A stretch of 64,000 bases of DNA from Vibrio penaeicida (GCF_002933855.1 NZ_BFAQ01000006.1:54375-118374), one strand, 5' to 3'. Shown: positions 27,468-36,494, counted from the stretch's first letter. Notes: generated from the sequence alone by a model not told the origin. Made by a program: numbers and translations.

Positions 27468-28337
27468 CTATACAGAAAACTCTGCGCTCTGTGATATCAA
27501 AGCCGAAATATTTGCTCTTATTTCAACCACTTCGCCCAAAATCATCAGTGCAGGACTAACGCCCTTTAATTTCGCAGCCGCATCGCTGAGTCGGTTCAGC
27601 GTTAGAGTATGAATTTTTTCTTCATCGCTACATCCATTGGTCACAATGGCGACAGGTGTTCTCCCCTTTAGTCCATTCTTAATCAGCCCTTGCTGGATCT
27701 CATTTGCTTTCTCTAACCCCATGTAAAAAACCAGCGTTTGCCCGCTGTTCACCAAGCCACTCCAAGCAGGTAAAGCACCAGTAACAACGTTCCCTGTAAC
27801 TAACGTGACGCTACGCGAAACTTCTCGGTGAGTCAGCGGAATCAATGAACTTGCAGCGCAGCCGATCGCGGCAGTAATACCAGGAATAACTTCAAATGGA
27901 ATTTGGTACTTCGCCAATTCCAACGCTTCTTCCCCTCCGCGCCCAAATATAAAAGGGTCGCCGCCCTTTAGCCTTACGACCTGTTTGCCTTCCTTGGCTA
28001 ACCGGACGAGTAACGCGTTTATCGCTTCTTGTTTCATACTGGGACGACCACAACGTTTACCAACGTAAATGGTTTCTACATTTGGGCTGGCGAGCGTTAA
28101 AATGTCTTGGTTGATCAAGCGGTCATACACAAGCACTTGGGCATCTTGAATGGCTTTAAACGCTTTGATGGTTAACAATTCGGGGTCGCTCGGTCCGCAT
28201 CCTACCAATTTTACCGTTCCCCCATCCCTTCCGTTTTTCTTATGCGCTGTGGGTGTGTGCGCATCTAGGTTAACTTTCTTAAACAGCAGAGGTCTGAATG
28301 AAGTCGATCTACAATCCGTTTGCATTACTTTTGTCAT
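27468..28337 (-). CDS. cobA: uroporphyrinogen-III C-methyltransferase
   Basis: 289 aa. After about 40 variable residues the SUMT fold begins: VKLVGCGPSDPELLTIKA, then YVGKRCGRPSMKQEAIN, VVRLKGGDPFIFGRGGEEA and IPFEVIPGITAAIGCAASS, all diagnostic. It methylates uroporphyrinogen III to precorrin-2, the first step to siroheme, which NirB needs. It lacks the dehydrogenase/ferrochelatase half of CysG. It lies 13 bp behind nasA, so siroheme supply is co-induced with nitrate reductase. Confidence 0.93.
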   Translation of the reverse strand: MTKVMQTDCRSTSFRPLLFKKVNLDAHTPTAHKKNGRDGGTVKLVGCGPSDPELLTIKAFKAIQDAQVLVYDRLINQDILTLASPNVETIYVGKRCGRPSMKQEAINALLVRLAKEGKQVVRLKGGDPFIFGRGGEEALELAKYQIPFEVIPGITAAIGCAASSLIPLTHREVSRSVTLVTGNVVTGALPAWSGLVNSGQTLVFYMGLEKANEIQQGLIKNGLKGRTPVAIVTNGCSDEEKIHTLTLNRLSDAAAKLKGVSPALMILGEVVEIRANISALISQSAEFSV

Positions 28338-28350
28338 TCCAGAGTATCCC

Positions 28351-31005
28351 CTACTTCATAAAAATTACGTTTTGTTCCAAAGCGTTATTGAGCTCGGGAA
28401 TGCATGACCCGCAGTTGGTTCCGCACTTAAGTACCGCCTGCAACTCATGTAATGATTGAATGTTATGTTGCTCAATCGCTTGCTTAATTCTAATGTCTGA
28501 CACCCTAAAACAGCTGCAAACCAGTGTGCCTTGCTCACCACCAGACAACCCTTTCGATACCTTTTGAATATCAAGTGGTTTTCCTAACATCTCTGCAATT
28601 TCATTAGCATTCACGGGTATAGGCTTGTGGCTGATCACCGTTATCGCGTCCGTCACAAAGCTTTTTTCTAACGGATCAAACCGCCCTGCTATTGCACACC
28701 AGCCTTGTGGTATGTCTAGAATCAGACATCCAGAAAGCGCCTGCATTAATAATGGTTTGGAATATGAAGTTGAAGTGCAATACCGCCAAACAACACCTGT
28801 ATCAAGTGTTTGCATTGATGAATAGATAGTGTGACTACTCGCAATAACAGCAGGCTTAGCGCGGTCGCTGTGACGCTGAACATGGGTAATGTAACTGCCT
28901 ACTTTTGCGGGCATCAATGACACGGGTTGCGATTTGAATGCAGGCTGTCCGGAAAGGGGATCAACAACGGATTCCAGAATTCTATTTATTTGGCTTGCCG
29001 ACTCGTCATGACCACTGTAGCAACCAGCCCAATGCATGCTCATAAATACTTGCTTGGCATTCAGCCCTTTGTCCCATTTTGCTTTCGCGTAAACAATAGA
29101 ACCTTCGGCAAGGGTTGGATGCTGAATTTTAACGAGTTCGCCTTCGCTAACGCCTAGCATTTCACCGCTCAGTGAGTTGAGATACAAGGTGGGTTCTGGG
29201 TCGAGTTCTGAAAGGTGCTCGATGTGCCCTGTTCGCGTCATCGTATGCCATTGGTCGCGATGGCGCCCTGTATTCAACCACCATGTTGGATCGGTTTGAT
29301 CCGATTCATTTGGCTTGGCCACCAAGAAGTTGGCTCTGCTAGAAGGCGTGCTAAATCGACCATTACGATAAGGAGCGGCATCTTCATTTAGTGGCCATCG
29401 AGCTGGTGACCAGTTTAGATATTCATCATCTGAGATGTCTGCCAGCTCGGATATATCTAGAAGAAGCGGCGAGTCGTGATTTATGGATGTCATTCGCGCG
29501 TATTCTCGAAATACGTCGGCTTCAGACTCGAAATCAAACCCACTTTCCATCCCCATTTTTTCGCACAATGCCCGACCTACCGCGCTGATGGTTTCCCAAT
29601 CGGTTTTTGCTTCACCCGGTGGTGTTATAAAACGGCGCTGACGCGACATACATCGCTCGGAGTTTGTTACCATACCTTGTTTTTCGCCCCATCCTGCGGC
29701 GGGAAGTAACACATTGGCGTATTTTGCTGTGTCGCTATCTGGCGTTATGTCGGAGACGATCACCATGTCACACTGAGCGAGCGCGCGGCGTACTTTGTCG
29801 GCATTCGGCATAGAAACCACTGGGTTGGTTGCCATAACCCAAATGACTTTCACTTCCCCTTTTTCCACCGCATCGAACAAATCCACGGCTTTCAAACCCG
29901 GCTTGGTTGCGATGTTGGGCGCTCCCCAAAACTGAGCCACTTTTTCAATCGAATCCTCATCAAAGCCGCGATGTACAGCTAACATATTCGCCAGACCGCC
30001 CACTTCTCTCCCGCCCATGGCGTTGGGTTGCCCAGTTATTGAAAAAGGTCCGCTGCCCGCTTTACCTATTTTTCCGGTAAGTAAATGGGCGTTTATAATA
30101 CTATTGGCTTTATCTACTCCTTCACTCGACTGATTAATTCCTTGGCAAAATACGGTAATCGCGGTGGGGGATAGTGCGAACCATTGGTAGAAAGTACGTA
30201 ATGGTCCTACATCCAACCCTAGTGTTTGCGCTACGTTGCGAAGCTCATATTCAGGCGTGGAGACAAGTTGAGACACAGACTCAAAACCGTTGGTATGATG
30301 GTCTATAAAACGCTCGTCCATGTGTCCATTTTCAATACAAAAACGGATCAAGCCGTTGTAAAGCACAATGTCGCCATCGTTTTCTAACGCTAAATGCAAA
30401 TCGGCTTGTTCGGCAGTTACGGTTTTGCGAGGATCTAACACCACTAAGCGTAAGTGGGGGTTTTGTTCTCGTGCTTGCTGGATCTGGCGAAAAATCACAG
30501 GATGAGTCCATGCGGTATTCGCCCCTGTTATTACAATCAGATCAGTCTTAAGTAGGTCGTCGTAATTAACGGGCACAACATCTTCACCAAACGCGCGAAT
30601 ATGCGCAGCCACCGCCGACGACATACACAAGCGTGAGTTGGTATCAATATTGGCGCTCCCGACATACCCCTTCATCAATTTATTGGCGACGTAGTAATCT
30701 TCCGTGAGTATTTGCCCTGAGACATACATCGCCACAGAGTCTGGTCCGTACTTTTCTATTGTCTCTTTCAGCTTGTCTGAAACGGTGTCTATTGCCTGTT
30801 GCCAAGTCACCATTTCGCCCATAATACGGGGATAAAGCAACCGAGATGGCATATTCAGACTTTCTTTCAGAGCTGCGCCTTTTACGCACAACGCGCCTTT
30901 ATTGGCTGGGTGACTCTCATCACCTTTGATTAGATCTTCAGCAATACTTACACCACACCCAACCCCACAGTAAGGACAGGTAGATTGTATTTCACATTTC
31001 GACAT
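28351..31005 (-). CDS. nasA: assimilatory nitrate reductase catalytic subunit
   Basis: 884 aa. The N-terminal [4Fe-4S] ligands are CPYCGVGC (Cys10, 13, 17) with a fourth Cys in GALCVKG. Molybdopterin-guanine dinucleotide domains follow, with conserved segments such as CMSSAVAAHIRAFGED, GKAGSGPFSITGQPNAMGG and, in the C-terminal beta-barrel, WHTMTRTGHIEHL. The last about 60 residues are a BFD-like [2Fe-2S] domain (CSCFRVSD ... CGTNCGSC) for taking electrons. It reduces nitrate to nitrite in the cytoplasm; no Tat signal is present. No separate NasC-type reductase is in the window. It is first in the nasA-cobA-trpD2-ANTAR operon, behind a regulated leader. Confidence 0.94.
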   Translation of the reverse strand: MSKCEIQSTCPYCGVGCGVSIAEDLIKGDESHPANKGALCVKGAALKESLNMPSRLLYPRIMGEMVTWQQAIDTVSDKLKETIEKYGPDSVAMYVSGQILTEDYYVANKLMKGYVGSANIDTNSRLCMSSAVAAHIRAFGEDVVPVNYDDLLKTDLIVITGANTAWTHPVIFRQIQQAREQNPHLRLVVLDPRKTVTAEQADLHLALENDGDIVLYNGLIRFCIENGHMDERFIDHHTNGFESVSQLVSTPEYELRNVAQTLGLDVGPLRTFYQWFALSPTAITVFCQGINQSSEGVDKANSIINAHLLTGKIGKAGSGPFSITGQPNAMGGREVGGLANMLAVHRGFDEDSIEKVAQFWGAPNIATKPGLKAVDLFDAVEKGEVKVIWVMATNPVVSMPNADKVRRALAQCDMVIVSDITPDSDTAKYANVLLPAAGWGEKQGMVTNSERCMSRQRRFITPPGEAKTDWETISAVGRALCEKMGMESGFDFESEADVFREYARMTSINHDSPLLLDISELADISDDEYLNWSPARWPLNEDAAPYRNGRFSTPSSRANFLVAKPNESDQTDPTWWLNTGRHRDQWHTMTRTGHIEHLSELDPEPTLYLNSLSGEMLGVSEGELVKIQHPTLAEGSIVYAKAKWDKGLNAKQVFMSMHWAGCYSGHDESASQINRILESVVDPLSGQPAFKSQPVSLMPAKVGSYITHVQRHSDRAKPAVIASSHTIYSSMQTLDTGVVWRYCTSTSYSKPLLMQALSGCLILDIPQGWCAIAGRFDPLEKSFVTDAITVISHKPIPVNANEIAEMLGKPLDIQKVSKGLSGGEQGTLVCSCFRVSDIRIKQAIEQHNIQSLHELQAVLKCGTNCGSCIPELNNALEQNVIFMK

Positions 31006-31074
31006 GCAGACTTTCCTTGGCAGATTATGCTCCGTACACTTTGTTAACCTCGTCTATCGAGGCTGCTTGAATAC

Positions 31075-31185
31075 AAAAAAGGCACCCAACCAGCGAAAGC
31101 TGGAAAGGCGCCATTGCCTTTGACGTTGCGTTGAATTTTGAACCCAAGACACTCATATCACATCGCTTCCATGCGCCAATATGAG
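31075..31185 (-). promoter_or_regulatory. ANTAR-type two-hairpin leader with terminator, nasA
   Basis: On the minus strand P1 (31185 to 31152) has an outer CTCATAT/ATATGAG stem and an inner CGC/GCG stem around the hexaloop ATGGAA. P2 (31121 to 31104) is a perfect 6-bp stem AAAGGC/GCCTTT around hexaloop AATGGC. The terminator (31112-31075) pairs GGCGCC with GGTGCC and CCAGC with GCTGG and ends in six U residues; its 5' arm is the same bases as the P2 loop and 3' arm. Both loops show A1 and G4, matching the published ANTAR target. Protein binding to P2 would prevent the terminator. Confidence 0.85.
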
Positions 31186-31197
31186 ATGTAAAGAAAA

Positions 31198-31304
31198 CAG
31201 CAAAGAATGAGCCAATAAATAATTACTATAAAATTCAATAGATTAATTATTCAGCCAGCGGTTGTAATGCACTATTTCTGAGCAAATCACCCCAATTTAG
31301 TGCG
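31198..31304 (-). promoter_or_regulatory. sigma-54 promoter with two NtrC-like sites, nasA
   Basis: The minus strand reads TTGGCTCATTCTTTGCTG (31215-31198), an exact GG-N10-GC sigma-54 core, placing the start a few bases before hairpin P1. Two 17-bp NtrC-like sites lie upstream (31304-31288, core GCACTAAATTGGGGTG; and 31284-31268, TGCTCAGAAATAGTGCA), each about 13 of 17 to consensus. Nitrogen-limitation control of nitrate assimilation by NtrC is standard in this group. Confidence 0.75.
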
Positions 31305-31360
31305 GATGCTTTTGCCTATGAATGAGGGATTCTAATGAACGAGCATTGTTAGAAGACAAC

Positions 31361-31387
31361 AAAAAGCGCTACGAGTGGTAGCGCTTT
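31361..31387 (-). terminator. intrinsic terminator after the LysE-type gene
   Basis: A perfect 10-bp stem AAAGCGCTAC/GTAGCGCTTT with a 5-nt loop and trailing T residues on the minus strand, about 60 bp past the exporter stop codon. Confidence 0.8.
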
Positions 31388-31444
31388 CGAGAATCAATTC
31401 AGCAATTTTATTTTGGGAGAAATGCTCTATCGGTTGGTGGTGAT

Positions 31445-32086
31445 TTAGCTGGCATTCGACGTAATCATTAACTTGATACCGAAGTAACCAAACAGCGAAC
31501 CTGCTGCGCGTTTTGTCCAACGGATAATGGTTTCGCTTTGCTGTACTTTTTTGCTGACTTTGGCAGAGCTCCAAGAGAGGAACAGCAACCACATCATACC
31601 GTTAACGTTAAACACGACGCCAAGTATCAAAAAGGCTAGCGCTTTGCTGTCACTTTCCACAGAAATAAATTGAGGTACAAAAGCGAGGAAAAACAGCGCC
31701 ACTTTAGGGTTAAGAACGTTAGTAAGAAATCCTTGTAGAAAAATATTCTTTAAAGGGGCTTTATTCAATTTTGCTGGCGCATCTTGGTTGTGATTAGAAG
31801 GCTTAGAAAACAGCAGCATTGCTGCCATATAAAGAAGATATAAACCACCTATAATTTTGACTACCGTAAACGCCATAGCCGAGGTGGCTAAAACAGCGGA
31901 TAACCCAAATGCCGCAGCAAAAATGTGAAACAGAGTACCCGCCCCAATACCTGCCCCAGCCACTATACCCGCTTTCATTCCTTGAGTAGCGCTTCTGCCC
32001 ATCACATACAAAGAGTCTGGACCAGGAATCAGATTAAGCGCTATTCCTGAAACAACAAACAGCCAAAAGTTTTCAATACCGAACAT
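31445..32086 (-). CDS. LysE/RhtB-family exporter
   Basis: 213 aa with about six membrane helices. The family signature is clear (ALNLIPGPDSLYVMGRSATQ) as is FLTNVLNPKVALFFLAFVPQ, typical of homoserine/threonine-type efflux proteins. It is unrelated in position to the first LysE gene at 9454 and has no regulator beside it. A terminator follows. The exported amino acid is unknown. Confidence 0.9.
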   Translation of the reverse strand: MFGIENFWLFVVSGIALNLIPGPDSLYVMGRSATQGMKAGIVAGAGIGAGTLFHIFAAAFGLSAVLATSAMAFTVVKIIGGLYLLYMAAMLLFSKPSNHNQDAPAKLNKAPLKNIFLQGFLTNVLNPKVALFFLAFVPQFISVESDSKALAFLILGVVFNVNGMMWLLFLSWSSAKVSKKVQQSETIIRWTKRAAGSLFGYFGIKLMITSNAS

Positions 32087-32154
32087 TCAAATTCCTTTTT
32101 CTGAGTGAGTAAGGATGGATTGTACTCTGGTCGTTCTATAAAGAAAACATAGAG

Positions 32155-32607
32155 TTATAAGTCAAAGAAAACATCCGAATTTAAGTTTACACTGCGTATT
32201 AAGTACTCATTGTTGTCGCTGGGAACAAGTACTAACGTCATCAAGCCCGGTCCCTTTTCGAATATCGCCTCAACAGAAAAGATAACATAAGTACCATTTT
32301 CACTCGTAGACGAATATGACCTTACAAGTTTAGGTTTAGCGAAGCTTTTCAACTTGCCAATTTTTGAAAAGTACCTGAATATCTTTTTTCCTTTTTCATT
32401 CTCAAAAGCATACAAAGCATCGGGTGAAATTAAGTGTTTAAACTGCTCTACATCCCACGTTGCAACGAGCGGAACGCTTTTCTCGACAGTCGGCGATACT
32501 GCTGCGGTAACCTCACTCGATTTCATACCGATCCACAAGAAAAATCCCCCTAGTACGACAACTAATACTAAAAGCCCACCCAAAAGATATTTCAAAAATT
32601 GTTTCAT
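32155..32607 (-). CDS. membrane-anchored protein of unknown function
   Basis: 150 aa. One strong N-terminal transmembrane helix (YLLGGLLVLVVVLGGFFLWIG) is followed by an about 120-residue periplasmic domain. That domain's helix-then-strand order (LISPDALYAFENEKGKKIFR, then strands VRSYSSTSENGTYVIFSVEA and LMTLVLVPSDNNEYLIRSV) is reminiscent of NTF2-like folds. No named family is recognised. It is a single gene. Confidence 0.6.
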   Translation of the reverse strand: MKQFLKYLLGGLLVLVVVLGGFFLWIGMKSSEVTAAVSPTVEKSVPLVATWDVEQFKHLISPDALYAFENEKGKKIFRYFSKIGKLKSFAKPKLVRSYSSTSENGTYVIFSVEAIFEKGPGLMTLVLVPSDNNEYLIRSVNLNSDVFFDL

Positions 32608-32792
32608 TCACTTGTCCATTTGATGTTCGAGTTTTTCGTAGATAACTGACATTTATGTAATTAACAATTAAATCATTTTCACTTAAGCACTCTATACATT
32701 CAATTAGAAAGTATTATCGATGGTGTAAACTTTGATGCAGTGATATACGCATCGTAAGTCAATAGATATGAAGAGAGGTTTGGACCTAACAC

Positions 32793-33359
32793 ATGAGCGT
32801 ATATCAGCTAAAAGCCGATCATGAAAACTACTGTTTATTCGAATTAGATGTAATGCAGCTCGCTAACCAACTTGGGGATGAAAATCTTGTCGATTTTTTT
32901 CTGGATCTACCTGATACCCAAGAGAGCTTAAAGCCTATTTGGGATAATGTTAGTTCTGAGTTTGAAAGTAGTACATCTAGACCTTTTCCTGACATTACAA
33001 CTTGGGACATCAATTTCTTACTGCTTAACGAAAAGGCTTATGAAGTTTCAAAGGAGTTACTCGAAAGTGTTGGTGAGTTTCTCCCTATACTTGTGAATGG
33101 GGCATCATATTTTGCTTTCCATTGTCAAAGCTTTGGACTAGTAGACCCAAGCAAGACTGAAATGAATTACGAGGAAGGCTACCCCACTGGTCTTAGATCT
33201 CTGGAATTCCATGAACCGGATATTAGATTTAAAGCTTTATTTAAATCTAAACTGCAGGGAGCAAGTAAACTTTTTGCCAATGAACGCTTAAAGCAACTCT
33301 GTGAAAAAAATGGGCTGAAAGGTCTTAGGTTTGATAGCGACCTTACCAATCCTTTTTAA
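32793..33359 (+). CDS. Imm11-like (DUF1629) possible immunity protein, orphan
   Basis: 188 aa, soluble, no signal peptide. The layout (a short N-terminal strand, TTWDINFLLLNEKAYEVSKE, then GEFLPILVNGASYFAFHCQS and a C-terminal NGLKGLRFDSDL) resembles the Imm11/DUF1629 family, which includes immunity proteins of polymorphic toxin systems. This is a pattern-based call without alignment. No toxin gene adjoins it. Flanking DNA is AT-rich and its GC looks below that of the nitrate genes, consistent with acquired DNA. An AAGAGAGG lies upstream of the ATG. A hairpin (about 33373-33403) follows the stop. Confidence 0.5.
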   Translation: MSVYQLKADHENYCLFELDVMQLANQLGDENLVDFFLDLPDTQESLKPIWDNVSSEFESSTSRPFPDITTWDINFLLLNEKAYEVSKELLESVGEFLPILVNGASYFAFHCQSFGLVDPSKTEMNYEEGYPTGLRSLEFHEPDIRFKALFKSKLQGASKLFANERLKQLCEKNGLKGLRFDSDLTNPF

Positions 33360-33595
33360 AAAATACTTCAAGAACGAGTGATCTCACAGAGGTCACTCGT
33401 GTTCCTAATGCTCACCTCTAACTCCAGTTGATATTAGCCTATCAATCTGCAATTCAAAATGCAGAATAAAGAAGCACTTCCCAAAACATACGCACTCTAG
33501 ACACCCAATCATATTTAAAATCAACATGTTAATGAGTGGCACAAATAGTGCTTTATTGGGTTCTCAGTGTTTAGAGTATTCAAAAGGAAAGCTTG

Positions 33596-34522
33596 ATGGC
33601 TAAAGTATCGGTGATTATTCCCACTTATAACTGCATTGCTTATCTACCCAAAGCAATCAACAGCGTTTTGGACCAAACTTTTGACGACTATGAAGTGGTC
33701 GTCATCAATGACAACAGCACTGATGAAACCAGCGCCTATTTAAATCAAATCACTGATACAAGGTTAAAAGTTCTGACAACGCAAGGCGTTGGAGCGTCTG
33801 AGGCTCGGAATATAGGAATACGAGAAGCGAATGGGGAATTTGTCGCTTTTTTAGATGCCGATGATTTTTGGCACCCAGAAAAGCTAGAGAAACAGCTGAA
33901 TCTTCACGCCAATCACCCAAACCTTGCCATGAGCTTTACGAACTATGATCACCTAGATGAACAATACCAACTCATTATCGACTGCTTTGGGTATTGGAAT
34001 CAGTTTCAGGTGTCCGAGCAGGACCTTTGCCTGAGCAAACCGCTAGAGTGCGTAATCGAAAACAACATCGTCGGCACATCTACCGTTATGTTAAAGCGAG
34101 TGGTTCTGGAACAGTTAGGCATGTTTGATGCACAAACCACTTATGCTGAAGATTGGGAGCTTTGGCTACGAATATGTGACCAGCATGACGTGGGAGTCGT
34201 AAATTCCGTTTTAACGGGATACCTAATGCGCAATGGCTCAGCGACCCAAACAGATAACCGCCGATTAGATAACTTGAAAAGTGTCGAATCCATTATTAAT
34301 AAATATCAAAGCACTCGCGATTTAGAACGCGTAGGCTATGCCTCTTTTAACAAAGCCAACGCAAGAGTTCTTGAAGGATACGCGGATTACTATCGGGGGC
34401 TAAAGCAATTTTCCACAGCCATCTTATTCGATCTGCGAGCACTGAAATTGGATCCTCAAATCAGAAGATTTCGAAGCTTGTTGGGGGATTGCAAGAAACT
34501 CACGCGCTTGATTATTCAGTAA
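33596..34522 (+). CDS. glycosyltransferase family 2
   Basis: 308 aa from the ATG at 33596 (AAAGGAAAG upstream; a TTG one codon earlier is less likely). The GT-A fold is clear: VSVIIPTYNCIAYLPKAINS, then VVINDNSTDETSAYL, and the metal/nucleotide-binding FLDADDFWHP. A second block (FDAQTTYAEDWELWLRICD) holds the likely catalytic ED. It transfers a sugar from a nucleotide donor to a glycan. It stands alone, away from any polysaccharide cluster, so it may be an accessory or relict surface-glycan gene. Confidence 0.88.
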   Translation: MAKVSVIIPTYNCIAYLPKAINSVLDQTFDDYEVVVINDNSTDETSAYLNQITDTRLKVLTTQGVGASEARNIGIREANGEFVAFLDADDFWHPEKLEKQLNLHANHPNLAMSFTNYDHLDEQYQLIIDCFGYWNQFQVSEQDLCLSKPLECVIENNIVGTSTVMLKRVVLEQLGMFDAQTTYAEDWELWLRICDQHDVGVVNSVLTGYLMRNGSATQTDNRRLDNLKSVESIINKYQSTRDLERVGYASFNKANARVLEGYADYYRGLKQFSTAILFDLRALKLDPQIRRFRSLLGDCKKLTRLIIQ

Positions 34523-34555
34523 CACCTGATTTCAGTTTACATTGTAAATTTTTGG

Positions 34556-34960
34556 CTATGCGTCTCTCGGTGGTGCTTCCTCATACTGCGGTACGCCATC
34601 GGCAATCAATTCCCACGTCGCTTTGGAACCCACATAAATATGCCGACTGAGCGAAATTTCTGGGTCGCCATTGATGCAACCCAGCGTAACGCCATGAACT
34701 TCGCCGTTGAATACACCGGTCAGCGTCGAGCCGCATTTTGAACAAAACTGCAGCCCGAATCCGTGTTCGCCAACATAAGACGTCAATTTATCTTCACCAG
34801 ACAACCATTCAAATTCGCCTTCTTTCACCAGTGCATACGCAGAAGCCTGAGCACTAAATGCTTTTCGGCATCGAGAACAATGACAAGATCGAGCATCATG
34901 AAGTGTTCCATTGATCTTGTATTTAATATCACCGCAAAAGCACTCACCTGTAATCGACAT
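34556..34960 (-). CDS. GFA/CENP-V-family zinc protein
   Basis: 134 aa. Zinc ligands appear in the usual order: GECFCGDIKY near the N-terminus, ARSCHCSRCRKAFSA next and QFCSKCGSTLTG later. The family contains the so-called glutathione-dependent formaldehyde-activating enzymes; most members have unproven substrates. It is cytoplasmic and monocistronic. A short coding-like fragment lies upstream on the same strand. Confidence 0.88.
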   Translation of the reverse strand: MSITGECFCGDIKYKINGTLHDARSCHCSRCRKAFSAQASAYALVKEGEFEWLSGEDKLTSYVGEHGFGLQFCSKCGSTLTGVFNGEVHGVTLGCINGDPEISLSRHIYVGSKATWELIADGVPQYEEAPPRDA

Positions 34961-35013
34961 GACGTATCCTTATGTCTGTAGTTTGAAGACTAGATTACAC
35001 CGAATAAAAGGTT

Positions 35014-35120
35014 CATTCCTCACTCTCTAACCAGTTCTGGGACTTTTTTGTACAGCAGATCCAATTGCGCAAGAAAGTGCTTGGTATTTTCATTTGCTAT
35101 GACGTGGTTTCTTACTTCAT
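35014..35120 (-). pseudogene. possible gene remnant (about 33 codons)
   Basis: Minus-strand frame reading YEVRNHVIANENTKHFLAQL and ending VPELVRE then TGA. It has natural amphipathic protein character but an in-frame stop lies immediately upstream and there is no start codon. It is probably the C-terminal end of a lost gene. The parent family is not recognised. Confidence 0.35.
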
Positions 35121-35261
35121 ATCAGTCTTTGTGAATTAACCCAAGCATAGTGAACGGTTCTAACGCCTTTTATCGTGCTGCCTTAAATCCGTGGCATAAT
35201 CCGATGAAACTAAGGAATAGTGTCTTTTCCTTTGCAACGTTGCGTCTTACAGGAATCCAAA

Positions 35262-35780
35262 ATGAAGCTTGTTCAGTTAAGTCAGATTCAGTTTGAACAA
35301 ATCTTAGTTGGTGAACCGACTTTTTCTCACATGGACGATGCGATTCCGCCTAAACACGTGTTAATACGAGCATGGGAGCAATATCAAAATGCTGTAGATG
35401 TTATGTGGGCATTACCCTATTTCATTGAAGTCGAAGGGGAAGTAGTGGGCAGCTGCGGTTTTAAATACGCCCCGAAAGATGATGAAGTAGAAATTGGCTA
35501 TAACGTTGCTCCTCGTGCTCAAGGGATGGGGATTGCGACTTCTGCTGTAAAAGCGCTCAATAAAATTGCCTTTCATTCCGGCATCATCAATCATACCAAG
35601 GCACTGATATCAAAAGATAATATGGCATCTTTAAACGTCATTAAAAAGAATGGCTTTGTTTACAAAGGGATAGTTGTGGACAGTGATGGTGAGCAATTGG
35701 AATATTGGGAATTAAGCCAGCCCCTGTACTCAGTGATAAAAATGATGACACTTAACGGAAAATCAGGAGTGATAATATGA
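35262..35780 (+). CDS. GNAT-family N-acetyltransferase
   Basis: 172 aa from the ATG at 35262, which has AGGA 7 bp upstream; an alternative GTG at 35220 (also with AAGGA) would add 14 residues. The acetyl-CoA motif is EIGYNVAPRAQGMGIATSAV, followed by the usual NMASLNVIKKNGF. The last about 15 residues are a non-family tail. Its stop overlaps the start of the next small membrane protein (ATGA), so they are coupled. Confidence 0.82.
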   Translation: MKLVQLSQIQFEQILVGEPTFSHMDDAIPPKHVLIRAWEQYQNAVDVMWALPYFIEVEGEVVGSCGFKYAPKDDEVEIGYNVAPRAQGMGIATSAVKALNKIAFHSGIINHTKALISKDNMASLNVIKKNGFVYKGIVVDSDGEQLEYWELSQPLYSVIKMMTLNGKSGVII

Positions 35781-36031
35781 AGATCATTTATTTTGCGGCG
35801 GGTATTGGTATTTCTTGGGTGGGGATCGAAATCATCTCATCAGGAAACTCCGTTATTACCGGTTGGATATTATTACTTATCGGTGTGCTAACCGTTGTTT
35901 TCTCCTTTTTTGCTTCTGGAAATCCTCCCACTAATCGAGGCAGAGGCGGCAGCGATGGCTCTGGTGTAGGTCCGCATTATTATGACAGTAGTAGTGATAG
36001 CGGCGGAGACGGTGGCGGTGGCGGTGACTAG
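35777..36031 (+). CDS. small membrane protein with Gly/Ser-rich tail
   Basis: 84 aa: two hydrophobic segments (YFAAGIGISWVGIEII and GWILLLIGVLTVVFSFFA) then about 30 residues dominated by Gly, Ser and Asp, ending GGDGGGGGD. The tail is low complexity and probably disordered. No family is recognised. It overlaps the GNAT gene by 4 bp and lies 46 bp before a TM2-domain protein, so these three probably form one operon. Confidence 0.65.
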   Translation: MKIIYFAAGIGISWVGIEIISSGNSVITGWILLLIGVLTVVFSFFASGNPPTNRGRGGSDGSGVGPHYYDSSSDSGGDGGGGGD

Positions 36032-36077
36032 CCACGTCAATATGGCTTTAGACAGTAAATAGTGTATAGGAGCATGT

Positions 36078-36380
36078 ATGACAGATACTTCAAATCAGAA
36101 AAATCGAATATTCGCACTGGTGTTAGGAATGTTTCTCGGTGTTCTAGGGGCAGACCGGTTTTATCTTGGTAAAAAGAAATCAGCCATATTGAAAATGGTC
36201 ACGTTTGGTGGGCTGGGTTTGTGGTGGTTTATTGATAATGCGATGTTAATGATTGATGCCTTTTTATATACCCTTGGTAAAGACACAGGAATGGTAAAGG
36301 ATGCATCCGGAAACCATCTTAAATATGGTTTATCTCTCTATCGCTATAAAAATGGTCAGTTTGAGAGAGATTGGTGTTGA
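36078..36380 (+). CDS. TM2-domain membrane protein
   Basis: 100 aa. The TM2 domain occupies residues 6-65: a helix (ALVLGMFLGVLGADRFYLGK) with the conserved GxxGxDRFYLG turn, then a second helix (LGLWWFIDNAMLMIDAF). TM2 proteins are widespread small membrane proteins of unclear function, often in stress or envelope contexts. An AGGAGCATG context gives a good start. It is third in a small operon. Confidence 0.85.
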   Translation: MTDTSNQKNRIFALVLGMFLGVLGADRFYLGKKKSAILKMVTFGGLGLWWFIDNAMLMIDAFLYTLGKDTGMVKDASGNHLKYGLSLYRYKNGQFERDWC

Positions 36381-36494
36381 TCCAATTCACCTTCATTCAT
36401 CGTATTGGTACGCACACCGCCATTTAATGTGCCCTTGTTTTCCTTGGCCATTTACGATTTTTGATAATACTGACACACCCAACCGAGAACCTAC

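Noticed and set aside
33373..33403. Terminator after the Imm11-like gene
   Set aside because: An 8-bp stem exists (ACGAGTGA/TCACTCGT) but no T-run follows.
34961..35261. tRNA or small RNA gene in the 300-bp gap
   Set aside because: No cloverleaf or terminator; only the coding-like fragment is visible.
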